From the NCBI GenBank assembly GCA_947172415.1, contig OX359201.1:1612001-1676000 (forward strand): a DNA stretch of 64,000 bases, in the 5' to 3' direction. How positions within the stretch are numbered: the stretch's first letter is position 1; each line of letters opens with the position of its first letter. Under the pieces are notes generated by a model. That model did not search any database, was not told the origin of the DNA, and saw only the letters and a program-made list of their open reading frames with translations. Shown one piece after another: positions 24,358 through 35,700 of the stretch. This DNA comes from Chondrosia reniformis (taxonomy: Eukaryota; Porifera; Demospongiae; Chondrillida; Chondrillidae). The translations under genes were made by a program, and so were the position numbers.

Positions 24358-26482
24358 ATGGCAAGTCCAAGCGAAACTATTGAGCCTTGCGAAAATGAAG
24401 AAGCGTCATCCCCACTGGGCCATGAGGAAGACCAAACAAATTTACCTTGTGAAGAAGTTACCTTCACAACAATTAATGACCTGTCAGACGATTCTTATGA
24501 CAGTGATTCTGATGAAGAATTCCGAAATTCTAATTGTGACATAAGTAGCGATGTGTCCGACAGTGAAGACGCCGAGGAACTAGCAGAGCTGCAAAAAGAA
24601 ATACTAATCCTAGAAGGGGAATCGTTTCTTACTGAAACTGGTACAGTATATAGAAACAGCAGCACTTGTAGGTTCCATTGTAAACCTAAAGCAAATGCTA
24701 CAAGGTTTCCTGGAAAACTGTTCGCATTTTATGGAACGAATGGCGGCGTCTCAAGCGGAAGGACAACGAGAACTAAAGAAAGCAATCAGAGAATTAAAGC
24801 AACCGGGTAATACGGAACCAGCTACAAGCCTAACCGGACGCACTCGAGGAAAGGCGAAAGTACCAATTGAATGCTCGGTAAGCACAAGTTAGTTGCCGCT
24901 AGAGTATTGATTGCAAACATTCATTATATAAAACGTCGTCGAACTTGTTGTGAAATATATAGTTAAATGGCGGCTTCAAGGCAGGATATTCTTTTAAGCG
25001 CTTTTAGTGGATATTGCTATTTTCCTGCTCACACGTCGACATTTTTGAGTTTCAATACTCGTATTAAGGCGATTTATTAATATAATACAGTCTTTAGTAG
25101 TTTCCATAGTCGATTTTAGGTTAGAAAATCGTTAACGTTTTAGGATGCCATTTTTCTTATATACATTGTACATCTTGTACACTAGAATATAAATTTACGC
25201 AACCTCAACTTGGCAATGCAAAATTGTAGTTTGCAACTTTGAATGTAAACCTCTAGATGACTCTAGGAAATCATGCTAACTCCTTATACACTGAAAATTT
25301 GATACATCCTGTATGGTAACTTGTGCATGTCAGTGATTCAATTTAAGCCGCACGAAATAATGTATAAATTGCATATAGAGGAGAGATATAAAATTGTTCA
25401 AATTAAAAGGTATTGCAAATTAAGCAAATTCGAATTGTGTGCTGCACTGTAGTATAAGCTTAATTGTTATTTGTACATGTATTAAGCATATATATTATGA
25501 AAGTATAGTACTTTAATTTTGATCAATACTTCAGGTAGACTCTATAGTGATTATGTATGTTCATGGCCATCATGTACATTAATTAATGTCCTCTTATAAT
25601 AGAGTGCTGTTAGACAAGTATACACAGCTTTGTTGAAGAATTCGAAGTCCCAGCAAAATGATTTTTCTGAATGGAACTTTGATCAAAGGTGCATGGACTT
25701 AACACATGTAGTGGTCATGCATGAAGCATATCATTATCATGAATTTTCATACAGGTTTGATTCTAAAGAAAATGAAGAAGTAAATGCAAGATTAATACGG
25801 GAAATTGTACAATTATACCCAAGTGCAAATCAAAAATGGGGAGAAGGGATCATAAAAGGTATATGTTAATGTATTATATATATTAGGCATATTATACCAA
25901 TTTTCTTGTATATAATATGTGCAGCTGCTGCCCAAAGATACTTCCAAACAAGATTGGAAGTTTTCAAGAAATCGGATGCTGAAATAGAGGTGCATAAGCG
26001 TATCTCTAGGAGAAATGGCAGAATCCTTCAGGTAAATCAATAATGCAAGTATATACTTAATCAATGCAGCTTATATCCATGTACGTGTATATATGTAGAA
26101 AATGAATAACAGACTGAAGGCATTGGAAACCATTGAATGGACTGAAGATGCCAAGGAGAAGGCGAGGAAATGTATTGCAGAAAAGGGGTACCACAGTTCA
26201 GAACATTCTGAACTTGAGTCCAGTAGTGGAAGTGATGATGAAGATAGTGATGATGATGAGGTGCAACAACCTAAAGCCAAAAGGATCAAAAGATCTAGAA
26301 TCGTCATTCAAACGTTACCTTGGCAAAGAACAAGATTAAAAATTACTAAAGAAGAATTAGACCGCCACCATGAAGACACCCTCAGTGAAAGGGCACGTGG
26401 TATGACTCAAAAAAGAGAGAGGGGAGGTCCATCTAACAGAAGTGTGCCAAAGACACGAATTGACTGGGCTTGCAAAGCCTAG
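24358..26482 (+). CDS. CACTA second protein (TnpA-like accessory), about 411 aa
   Basis: Exons 24358-24640, 24672-24877, 25603-25858, 25925-26031 and 26099-26482 close to 412 codons. The N-terminus is acidic (DDSYDSDSDEEF). A helical, probably coiled segment follows (MLQGFLENCSHFMERM, then RELKKAIRELK), then a conserved-looking globular part (WNFDQRCMDLTHVVV, then RLIREIVQLYP). The tail is acidic then basic (DDEDSDDDEVQQPKAKRIKR). Joining exons 1 and 2 needs either a 31-bp GT-AG micro-intron (24641-24671) or a frameshift at that point. The position inside the element and the divergent pairing suggest the TnpA role of binding subterminal repeats. No known domain is recognised. Confidence 0.6.
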
Positions 26483-27075
26483 GACTCCATGGATGTGCAG
26501 CCTCTCTGCATGTATAATTTTTCCTAAACAAAGTACAATACTAGACTAAGTACTGTGTAACATTAATTAGCAGTGCATGCATGTAGTTGATTTAAAACTC
26601 TATATATGTATATCTGTGTATATACATTTTAAGAATGTTATTTGTCTTTATTGGATCATGATCAGATATTGTTTCATATACGTGTGCATGCTAAATTCAT
26701 ATACACATGCATTCATGCATGTATATGCATGAGATTTTTAATACATGCATTTTAAGTCATAATTAGTTTAACTTTAAGACACCTTTAATCATGGAACTTT
26801 AAGGAATTTAAGATATCATTAAGTCCAGTTTATATTGTTGATAGGTTTATTGACTTTACAACACATTTAAGTTAACTTCAGGTTTTCAAATTTTAGGATT
26901 GATTTAAGTTGTCTTTAAAGAAATACTTAAAGTGAATCATTACTAAATTTAAAAGGCACCCTAAATGTAGAGTAAATATGATATTTAAGATGGGACCCTA
27001 AATTTAGTAAATTTGAATTTAAGTTATATTTAGGTCATGTTTAAGTGGCCCATATATTTGATATATTTTGCAGTG
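26483..27075. repeat. Right subterminal region of the CACTA element
   Basis: It has no gene. From 26755 onward the stretch is full of CTTTAA and TTTAAG words in both orientations, as on the left side (18050-18530), and ends in the CAGTG terminus. Confidence 0.65.
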
Positions 27076-27491
27076 TACTGTATGCATGTATGGCAGTAAT
27101 ATTGTGAAGTATGTGGACATAAATATACTGTATGTAAGTCTGTTTGTGTGTCATGTTCCCACTTTGCATATCCGCATGTAGTCACCAGTAGGTCTACATT
27201 CATCCCAGTTCCTCTCTCTTCCATGCTAAGTGAAGCCCCACCCCTTGTACGTCGTCTACTCTGAACTGGTACAGACTACAAAGAGATACATGAGGTAGGA
27301 TTGGCCTACCTGCGAAGATCATGTAAACATGCTCTCTCTATGCGGCTTACTACTACTATATGTGTTGTGGCTCCAAGGTACACGAGTGGGTGGAGTAAAA
27401 TACGTTTACGTTTCTCCCAGCGTGCCTCCATTTATAATTGGATGGCATCCGCGTGGATGCTCGATAGATCGAAAGTGTGTTCGCACGTGCG

Positions 27492-30400
27492 ATGGCAACA
27501 GCGATGGCAAAAGAAGGGCAGAGAGCCCAGGAAATGGATTCCCAGTTTGTTAGGACGGTAATTTTCAATGGACGTCTTAAAAAGCTTTCTAAATTCAATA
27601 ATTTCGTAAGTCCACGTCTACGTGCTTTTTAATGACTCTTCGCTGTATAGAATATGCAATAAATTAGCTATGTTTTTTTTGGAATGCATGCGGATAACTT
27701 AGAACAACACTAGACCTAGCCCATAGCGGCATACTTTAGAAAAAAAAACACTAGTTTACCTTTGAATCGGCCGGCACCAACAGCCCTCGTCTTGTTATTA
27801 GAAGTTATAAAGGATTTTTTGTTTCAAGTTTCCCCGCCGTTTTATATTTTATATTACCCCGCTTTGATTTATTGTTGTAATATAGATGAAGTGGAAAGTT
27901 GCGGAACTAGTTCGTCACACCATGAAATCAGACGTAAGTATTATTGCACCCCACTCTATATAGCAATAATTTAATGTTTCAACCCATACAATGCTATAGG
28001 TCTTCTTCACCCGGTATTGCTGAAGAAGACCATTGGGTTGAAACGCTTTCAGTATGTGTTGCTGACGTTCAGCGTGTTCCATTACCTTGTATATATATTC
28101 CTGTATATATTCCTGTATATATTCCTGTATATATTCCTGTATATATATATACGTTTCAAGTTCGCAGACCTGCCAAGGCTAGGCTTAGAGCATGAGTGAG
28201 ACTTTCTCAAGAAATGAGTGAGACTGCCCCAAAAATGTGTGAAATTTCAAATAAAATTTTTCGCTTGCTACACTCGCGTACATTTCCCTCAATACCCTTA
28301 CTGTTAACATTAGATGGCTAATACCATACATTACGTCATCAATTAAAAATGGAGGAGAAAGCGCCGCTACACTTAACGGATTACTGCTAGATCATGAGTC
28401 TATAAGTCGTGATAAATGGGATACAGATAGATCATCAACAAGAATTTAAAGATATATACTCCACAGCCAAGGAATAGCCCATCAGCTTGTATGGCTGGTC
28501 TGCCTGCTGGGGGTCCTGCAAGACCTAGACTAGAGTGAGTGTGACAGTGAGTGAGTATCAGGAAAAGGCGTGAGATCTGGCACAGATATGCGTGTGAGCG
28601 TGACATGACAGTCAAATGCATGTGTCTCACGCCAGATGCGTGAGACTTGGCAGGTCTGAGTTCGTGGGTTTGTTGCTTGTGGAAGAGCCCACCGTTTTTC
28701 TGCACAAAAAGTTATTAAAGGGCGGGAATTTCAGGACACGGCACCGTATTTTGCCAATACAAGAAGGAGCAGCTTCTCGCTTGGTCCCTCATTAGCTTGG
28801 CTCCTGTGCTAACTGGGAACAAAGTAAGAAGCTGTGATATTACGTATAGGCGAAAGGCAATGCTGTGTCCAGAAAACTCATCCTGTCCGGAAATCCCCTA
28901 CTTTACTTTACCTTGTGTATATATTCCTAGAAAGAAAAACATGAAATAATAGAAACTCCTTTAGACTTGTAAGGTACATTTGCTGGTAACTATGTAAAGC
29001 TAGCTCAAAAACTTTCCATTAATCTGTAAAACTGTACCATATCTATCTATCCATTTTTTATTTAAATTAGATTTCTCAATATGAATACGTTTTGGAGATT
29101 CGGAAGAAAGCAAAGAGTAGCAAAGTTGTAGAGGTCATTCCCCTAACCACAAGCAGGGCTGGAGTTGTTTCAATTGGATATTTTATGTCTGAAAGAACAC
29201 TACTCAACATCAATAAAACTTTGTACCTAGCTCCGACCGAATATGAAGCAGATTTGTGGAAAATCTATTTGATAGATGCAATAGGTATAGTCTTTTGACT
29301 TTGCAATTGTACAGACTTGTGGTCAGTTAATGTATTCAAATTACAAGGATTTTAAAGGATACAGTTTTTAGAGAAAGTACATTAGACTGGTCTTTTACAT
29401 GTGTCATGTAAGCCACATGGTTTACAGAGACACTACATTCATGAAAGACTTTTCCTCAAAGCATGTACTAATTTATAAATAGTCTCATCTCTGATAAAAG
29501 GAGATGGTATATGCATGATTGCAACCTTAAGACCATTTTCCTACGTATTTTCTTAGATATGACCAAATGGGCCTTTGAAGAGATTGTTGTAGGGGACCCA
29601 AAAGAGCATCCTTTGGGAAACTTGCGACTGTTTATGGAGGCACTTAAGTTAGAGTATGTGGACCTTGAGAAAGATAGAATCACCATTCAGCTCTCAAACA
29701 TCCATTCGGTAGTAGTCTATAAATACATTTGTGTAATTGCTACGTGCAACTGTACTAATGAGCCGAAATTGTATACAATTGCTCTCAAGAATGGTGAGAC
29801 TGTTGCAGACACTTTGTTTGACAATTTGCACGTGTTGGTGAAGAACTGGCTTCAGCTGAGAACCAAAACAGGAGCCATGTTACCCCCATTGACTCCAATT
29901 TACCGATATGGACATGGCGCACTCCGATTTACACTGGACATGCATCAACCATGCTGTGATCTAGAATGGATGGACGGGCAATTTAGAGTTTGCCTAGAAG
30001 AAGCTATTACCACTACTCCTATCTTGGAAGATAAGTTGTCAATCTCAGCAAGGACAGGCAGGCCTGAGCTAATGCGCAACAGGGAACCTGTTGATTACAG
30101 GATTTATCCACCTGTAGGCATTGGACCTTGTTTAAAGGTCCCCGTGGATGAGATTCAAAGAGTTAATGATGAAGGAGCTTTTTTGGTAAGGGAAAAATTT
30201 GAAACTAAAAGTGAAGCTAGCATGAGATCAGCATCTCCTACATCTTTAACAGGCTCTTACTATAAGATTCCCTTTATAAATGAAGAAGCTGGCAAGATTG
30301 ACATTCAAGAGGCTGTAGACACAAATAGTGCAGAGAAAGCTGAAACAATCCAAGTAGAATTACATCCATTGCAGGACAAGAGGCATCAAATGATTCCCAT

Positions 30401-30959
30401 AGAACTGGGTTTACAGGCTTTGCAGACTCCTGATAGTGATATTGGTACAGCACATTCTCCGGTTTGTGAGGCACTTCCCGTGGCAGATAACCCTTGCATA
30501 GAGGAGGTACTTCTGCCATCTACAGCAAAACCAAATCCTTTAGTTATAAGGTATCATAAGGAAACGGAATATCATGATGATACGGACTATCAGAAGGAAA
30601 CGGAATATCATGATGATACTGACTATCAGAAGGAAACGGAATATCATGATGATACTGACTGTCAGAAGGAAACGGAATATCATGATGATACTGACTGTCA
30701 GAAGGAAACGAAATATCATGATGATACTGACTATCAGAAAGAAACAGAATATCATGATGATACTGACTGTCAGAAGGAAACAGAATATCATGATGATACT
30801 GACTGTCAGAAGGAAACGGAATATCATGATGATACTGACTGTCAGAAGGAAACGGAATATCATGATGATACTGACTGTCAGAAGGAAACGAAATATCATG
30901 ATGATACTGACTATCAGAAGGAAACTGAGTCACTGACTGTCCAAGTAGAAATCCATTAA
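27492..30959 (+). CDS. PH plus PTB-like adaptor with ten tandem tyrosine repeats, 592 aa
   Basis: Exons 27492-27605, 27886-27933, 29071-29284 and 29557-30959 join in phase to 593 codons. Residues of about 18-125 fit a PH fold: VIFNGRLKKL, then FMKWKVAELV, then YEYVLEIRKK, ending APTEYEADLWKIYLIDAI. Residues of about 128-235 look like an IRS/DOK-type PTB: LEYVDLEKDRITIQL, then VVVYKYICVIATC, then NLHVLVKNWLQL. The middle has several tyrosines (VDYRIYPP, GSYYKIPF). The tail has ten copies of the 12-residue unit KETEYHDDTDYQ/CQ, each with a tyrosine next to acidic residues, as tyrosine kinases prefer. DOK and IRS proteins dock on receptors through PTB and recruit SH2 proteins through a phosphorylated tail. 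The fold calls come from hydrophobic pattern only. The gene sits between two receptors with NPxY tails. Confidence 0.6.
28090..28150. repeat. 12-14 bp tandem repeat (TGTATATATTCC)
   Basis: About five units of TGTATATATTCC lie directly before the miniature element at 28165, in the adaptor gene's second intron. Confidence 0.8.
28165..28658. mobile_element. MITE, 494 bp, with 6-bp target duplication
   Basis: The inverted ends CAGACCTGCCAAG and CTTGGCAGGTCTG are flanked by AGTTCG on both sides (28159-28164 and 28659-28664). The interior is rich in GTGAGT/GTGAGACT words and has no open frame of note. It lies in an intron of the adaptor gene. Confidence 0.75.
30558..30917 (+). repeat. 36-bp coding minisatellite, ten units
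   Basis: Exactly ten 36-bp units encode KETEYHDDTD followed by YQ or CQ. The TAT/TGT switch gives Y or C at position 11, while the Tyr at position 5 is kept in every unit. Eight units have E and two have K before that Tyr. Near-identity at DNA level points to recent expansion. The unit keeps the adaptor's reading frame. Confidence 0.95.
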
Positions 30960-31339
30960 GCGCTGACAAATATACTCATTCTATATCATTTTTTTGATTT
31001 TTATGAAGGCTTTGTATATTCTTCTTTGAAATTTGATTGATTTTACCTATTATAAAAAATATGATATTGTAGAGACTGTTAGCAAACCTTGCTGGATTAA
31101 TTCATTATAATCCATTGGATACAGCTCACAAGGCATTCAATTTGGTAAGGTACATAGAATGGGGTGGTTCTGGTCAGCTCTATATATTGTAATATTAATT
31201 CAAAAATGGCTTTTCTAAAAGCCCCCACTTACAAAAGGACGTTCATGTGTATAGAGACATAGATAGTTGTAATTAGGACACTCTTCAGTATGAATGTACG
31301 AGTACATGGCTACATGTATGTATGTATGTATGTATGTAC

Positions 31340-31670
31340 TCTGCTAATTAGCATTCCCAACATGCTTGTGGTTTCATTATCAGCAGATAAGGGTACAGCC
31401 AAAGACATGACTGACCACTATATGCATGGTGTGGCTCATTGTGCTCATCAGTGGGTGGAGTAAATTCCAGAGACAACTAATAGTACCCACAACGTATCTT
31501 AAGCATATACGTACATCCAAAGTATACTGACAACTGCATACATTTGAAATTTACAAAAATGACTGTCATACACACTTTTCATACACAACTTCTCTTTCAG
31601 TGTTGATTTTATCCTTTGTCATTGTAGAAGCATAAGTTGGCTTCTATTGTACTGTATCAGCACTGAAGGG
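31340..31670 (-). pseudogene. 3' relic of another receptor family member
   Basis: Positions 31560-31670 match the tail exon and 3' flank of receptor A (CATACACAACTTCTCTTTCA), but the reading frame hits TAG and the NPAY codons are lost. Positions 31360-31465 match the flank near 12995. No other exons are present. Confidence 0.65.
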
Positions 31671-32749
31671 GAACAGGTGTACATTCACAATTACATAATG
31701 TATATATACAATACGTTTGAGAATTCTTTCTAAACTGATTTTTGCATGGCCTCTTTGAACTAGCTGCATGTCTGGCTGTTTCCGTTCTGTTTGACTTCCA
31801 TTTTAGGTTAGGCTGTCACTATAGTCTAGATTTGTTGCTTGGAGCTAGCTATCCTGGTTTATTTTCACTTGTCTAGCTTGAATTCACTACACACAATTGT
31901 GTCTCTAGACTGCATGGGCTATTTGACTTATTATTTTTTAGCTATATATACCATACGTTGCTTTCCCTAGTTTACCTATATTGTCAAGTTTGAATTTAGC
32001 TGTATCCATATCCATATACCCTATCATTGTTCTGAGTAGTCATTTTTGAGCTGGCTTGTCCTGTTTGTTTATTTTAGCAGTCATTTACAGATGGCTATCC
32101 CTAGGCTATATAGGCTTGTAGCAATTTTGAGCTAGCTATATTTTCAAGCCTGTATTTGAAAGCTTATAGCTATAGACCCGGATTACAATTTTGTAATGCA
32201 TTTTGTATATAAAATACAACATTTAGCTTGCTTTGTGTGTGTAAGTTTAATTTCTGCAGATCGATGATGAAAAGTGGCTAAAGACTGCAGCTATTGGATG
32301 CACAGAACTGGAAATTTGATTTAACCTTTTGAATTGTGCTTCCAATTTTTAGATAGTGATCGTGACAATAATTAGCCTTTCTATTTATATATTGTCAAAT
32401 AGCTGTCTTGTTTATCTGCTCTTTAAAATGTATCTATTAAATTTCAGTATCATCAGTATGTTGTATAAATGTATTGTATACTTATTTTCATTCACTGGGC
32501 TACAGAGTTAATTATATACAGATCATGAGTTTTGTACCAATAAATGATAATTAATTACTTAACTTGATGAATGTAATGTTTAGGAAGCTGAAACTTGCAA
32601 TTGGTATCTGCTCTCACAGACACCCATAATGTATAATATTATCTTACGAGTATTGTAAGTATAAAAAATCAAAGGAGTACATTAATTTTGTTATCTTATT
32701 AACACTACACACTGTCACACTTATACACAATTTCTCTTTAATTTCATTT
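31671..32749. other. Intergenic, no gene seen
   Basis: AT-rich sequence with many CTAGCTAT and TTTGAGCTAGCT words between 31800 and 32170. No supported coding exon on either strand. Confidence 0.5.
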
Positions 32750-35700
32750 TCAGTTCAGCTTTGTAGAATCATAAGCAGGGTTCTGTTGTAGATCTACACC
32801 AGCACTGAAGGGGAAATAGAATTATATAATATATAGATAAGTGAAGGTACTGTATATTATGTATTCAATAAGCTAGTGAATTATGTCTTTAATAGCACTT
32901 ATACTGCATGTTACTGTGCATAACTTACTATATATGATCATTCTTATTTTCCTTACAACTGATTCTCTTCTTTATACTTCTCATGATGAGGACAACTATC
33001 ACAACAGCAATGATGGAGGTTAGTACTACACCTCCAAAGAAACCTCCAAATACTCCACCAGCAACTATACCAATAATTTTAACTCCACTGGTACTGTCAT
33101 CATTTTGTGACGTAATGGACACTATTTGGAAACAAATATAATAAGATTATATACAAATTCTATATATAGTTGCAACCTACCGTAAATCAAGACATTCGTG
33201 CTGCATTAAATTCATGTAGTTTTAGTTTAAAGTTGATTCCCAGAAAAAGTAATATGATTTAATTCATGCGAATTTGCATTATCAATATTGGGTGCACAAG
33301 TGGTCGTCCTCACTTCTTTCGGTGGAAGGGCAGTGATGTCACTAAAATCGTCACTTTTAGCACGCTCAGAACCTCCTTTTCGGGGTCGGTACCACCTTCG
33401 CCTTCGCAAACTCTCCTACCTTACGCTGTAAAGCTAAACGTGCAAATACCCGCGTTTTACGGTAATTACGTAAGGAGAAAATTCTGTGTGATGTAATTTG
33501 TGCGCGCTGAGACTCCTCGCACGAATACACACGAATTAGATGCACACATGAATTTCTTGATTTACGGTACTTATGTACTTATGTCTCTCAGCAGGTTCTC
33601 TAACTTATATAAACAAAATATATAATGCGGGATTATCTTGCTCACTTTTATGGTCATCTAAGGCATACACAGCAACTTCTACAAAGTTGGATTTTCCCAC
33701 AGCATTCACTGCTACAAGTGTGATGTAATATGTAGCATCTTCCACAAGTTCTGTTAAGTTGTAGTGTGTGTTGTTAGTTGTAATGTTAGTCACACTGCAA
33801 GTGCAAGTCTTGTCCATTGTATAGCTCAACTCATACCAAGTAACTCCATCACATGTAGTTGGAGGTGACTCATCCCATTCAATGTTGACAGATGTTGTTG
33901 TTGTTTGTTCTGTTATTTCTCTCAATCCTGTTGGCTTATCTGGTGCTATAATGAGAAAGTTGTGTATATATATTATTAAATGAACACACATGCACTATAT
34001 TGTACATTAAATTGAGATGTACATATATATTCTGTATCTATGCAGATTGCAAATATTATATATATAGAATGCAAAGCCATATATATATATAGAACATACA
34101 TGAAAAAATTCATGTACAATCTATCATACTTTTTGATTTGATTTTGAAGGGTTTCTTACATATATAATATAAACACATTAATTGACATGTCAGATGCATG
34201 TCATAGAGGATGTATATAAGTCTAAACAGATATGAATAATACGTGTAATACATGAACCTTTCTCTTTTCCCAAACATATTTTAAAGACGTTTGATGGTTC
34301 AGAAATTGGATCCACATCAGAGTCGGCTGAGTTGACTGCCCTCACTCTCATGTAGTATGTAGGGAACTCTGGTCCTGTCCAGTTGTAGTGTGTTAAGCTA
34401 TTTTGAGTAAGTACAGTTCCACTGATTGTGGTAAAGTTACTGTTTGTAGTGTACTCAATCTCATAAGAAGTGATCACTCCATTTGGATTAACAGGAGGTA
34501 GCCAGTTCAACTCAACTCCATGTTCAATATCTCTTGTAATGCTCAGTAGACGTGGAGGACTAGGAACTGAATATGACACAGATTTAGTTATATAATTATA
34601 ATTTTAAACTAAACTCACTGTACATTAAACTCACTGTCATCTTCTGTTTTAACTGTCTTCTCTATGGGTTGCCTGACTCCACTACCATCAGTAGCCCACA
34701 CTCTAATCATGTATCTAGTTCCAGCTGTCAGCTTGTTCAGAGTAACACTTGTATTGTCAGATCCACCCAACCTCATGTAGGTTGGTGTGACTGGTACTGA
34801 GGAGTCCAGTCTTTCATAACTGATGTAATATCCAGAGCTTCCACTAACACTAGTCCAGCTGAATGTAATGGAATTTTGAGTGAGTTGTGGCACGGACAGG
34901 TCTTCATTTGAAGTGGGAGAGGTAGTGTCTATATACATGCAGCAAATATATAGTAATTTGCTTATGGGATTTCATAGTTATTTTTGCTTAATTATAATTA
35001 TAAGTGACGTAAAGCATTAGGCATATGCAAATGTATTAAAGAATTATTACTGCATAATTAATTATGTATTTATATATACATATACAGTGGAAACTGGTTA
35101 ACGAGAAATTCACGGTGCAAGCCTAATCATTTCTTGTTAACAGTATTTCTGTTATCAGATCTCCATACATGTAATGTAATGATCCAAAAGTGTATATATA
35201 TATGCATATAAACACATTGATACACTAAAAATGAATTGCATACACAAGAGAGAGCTGTATATAATAAACGCATGTTACCACAAATTGTAATATATTATAC
35301 GTATATCATTTTTAAATGCTAACTTGGATTGACAAACATTCCAAACCATGCTGTCCTCTGATTTCCTTGACAGTAGAATTCTTCATTTGAGGGATTGTCA
35401 GGAATTTTTCTTGTTAACTGATTAAACCTACCTTCAGTGCTAAAATGCGATGTATAAGAATATGTGTCACCTGGAAAGTGTAAGGGCACTATACGTCCAC
35501 TTCTATAATACCATGACACTTGACCTGCACCACTACTGTAACAGAGGACACGATATCTAGTATTCCTTTGTATTAATATTGAAGTTCCATCAGTGACAAA
35601 ACTGTTTCTTGGAAAGTAGATTCCAGGATACTGTGAACTTGGTTTGTAATATATGGACACACCAGCTATATATAAATATAAATCACGTGTATATATATAT

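Larger units (their letters stand above)
18037..27075. mobile_element. CACTA/EnSpm-type DNA transposon, about 9.04 kb, near-complete
   Basis: The left end begins CACTGGAAAAGAAT (18037) and the right end finishes with the complement of CACTGCAAAATATA (27075). The shared terminus is CACTG followed by A-rich bases. The trinucleotide TAC flanks both ends (18034-18036 and 27076-27078), a 3-bp target duplication as expected for the CACTA superfamily. The interior holds a transposase on the minus strand, a divergent second gene on the plus strand, 91-bp subterminal repeats on the left and CTTTAA-rich subterminal sequence on the right. Both genes look open, so the copy may be young. A hAT-type miniature element and a tRNA-like SINE head are nested inside it. 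Confidence 0.8.

Noticed and set aside
27301..27598. Overlapping 74-86 aa frames on both strands
   Set aside because: They come from a dispersed repeat and the 5' exon of the adaptor gene. Only the frame from 27492 splices in phase.
30540..30969. Minus- and plus-frame ORFs of 119-141 aa over the 36-bp repeat
   Set aside because: Repeat periodicity keeps all frames open; the spliced adaptor frame explains the sequence.
31070..31150. Possible fifth exon of the adaptor gene
   Set aside because: It has acceptor- and donor-like words but hits a stop in the relevant frame, and exon 4 already ends in a stop codon.
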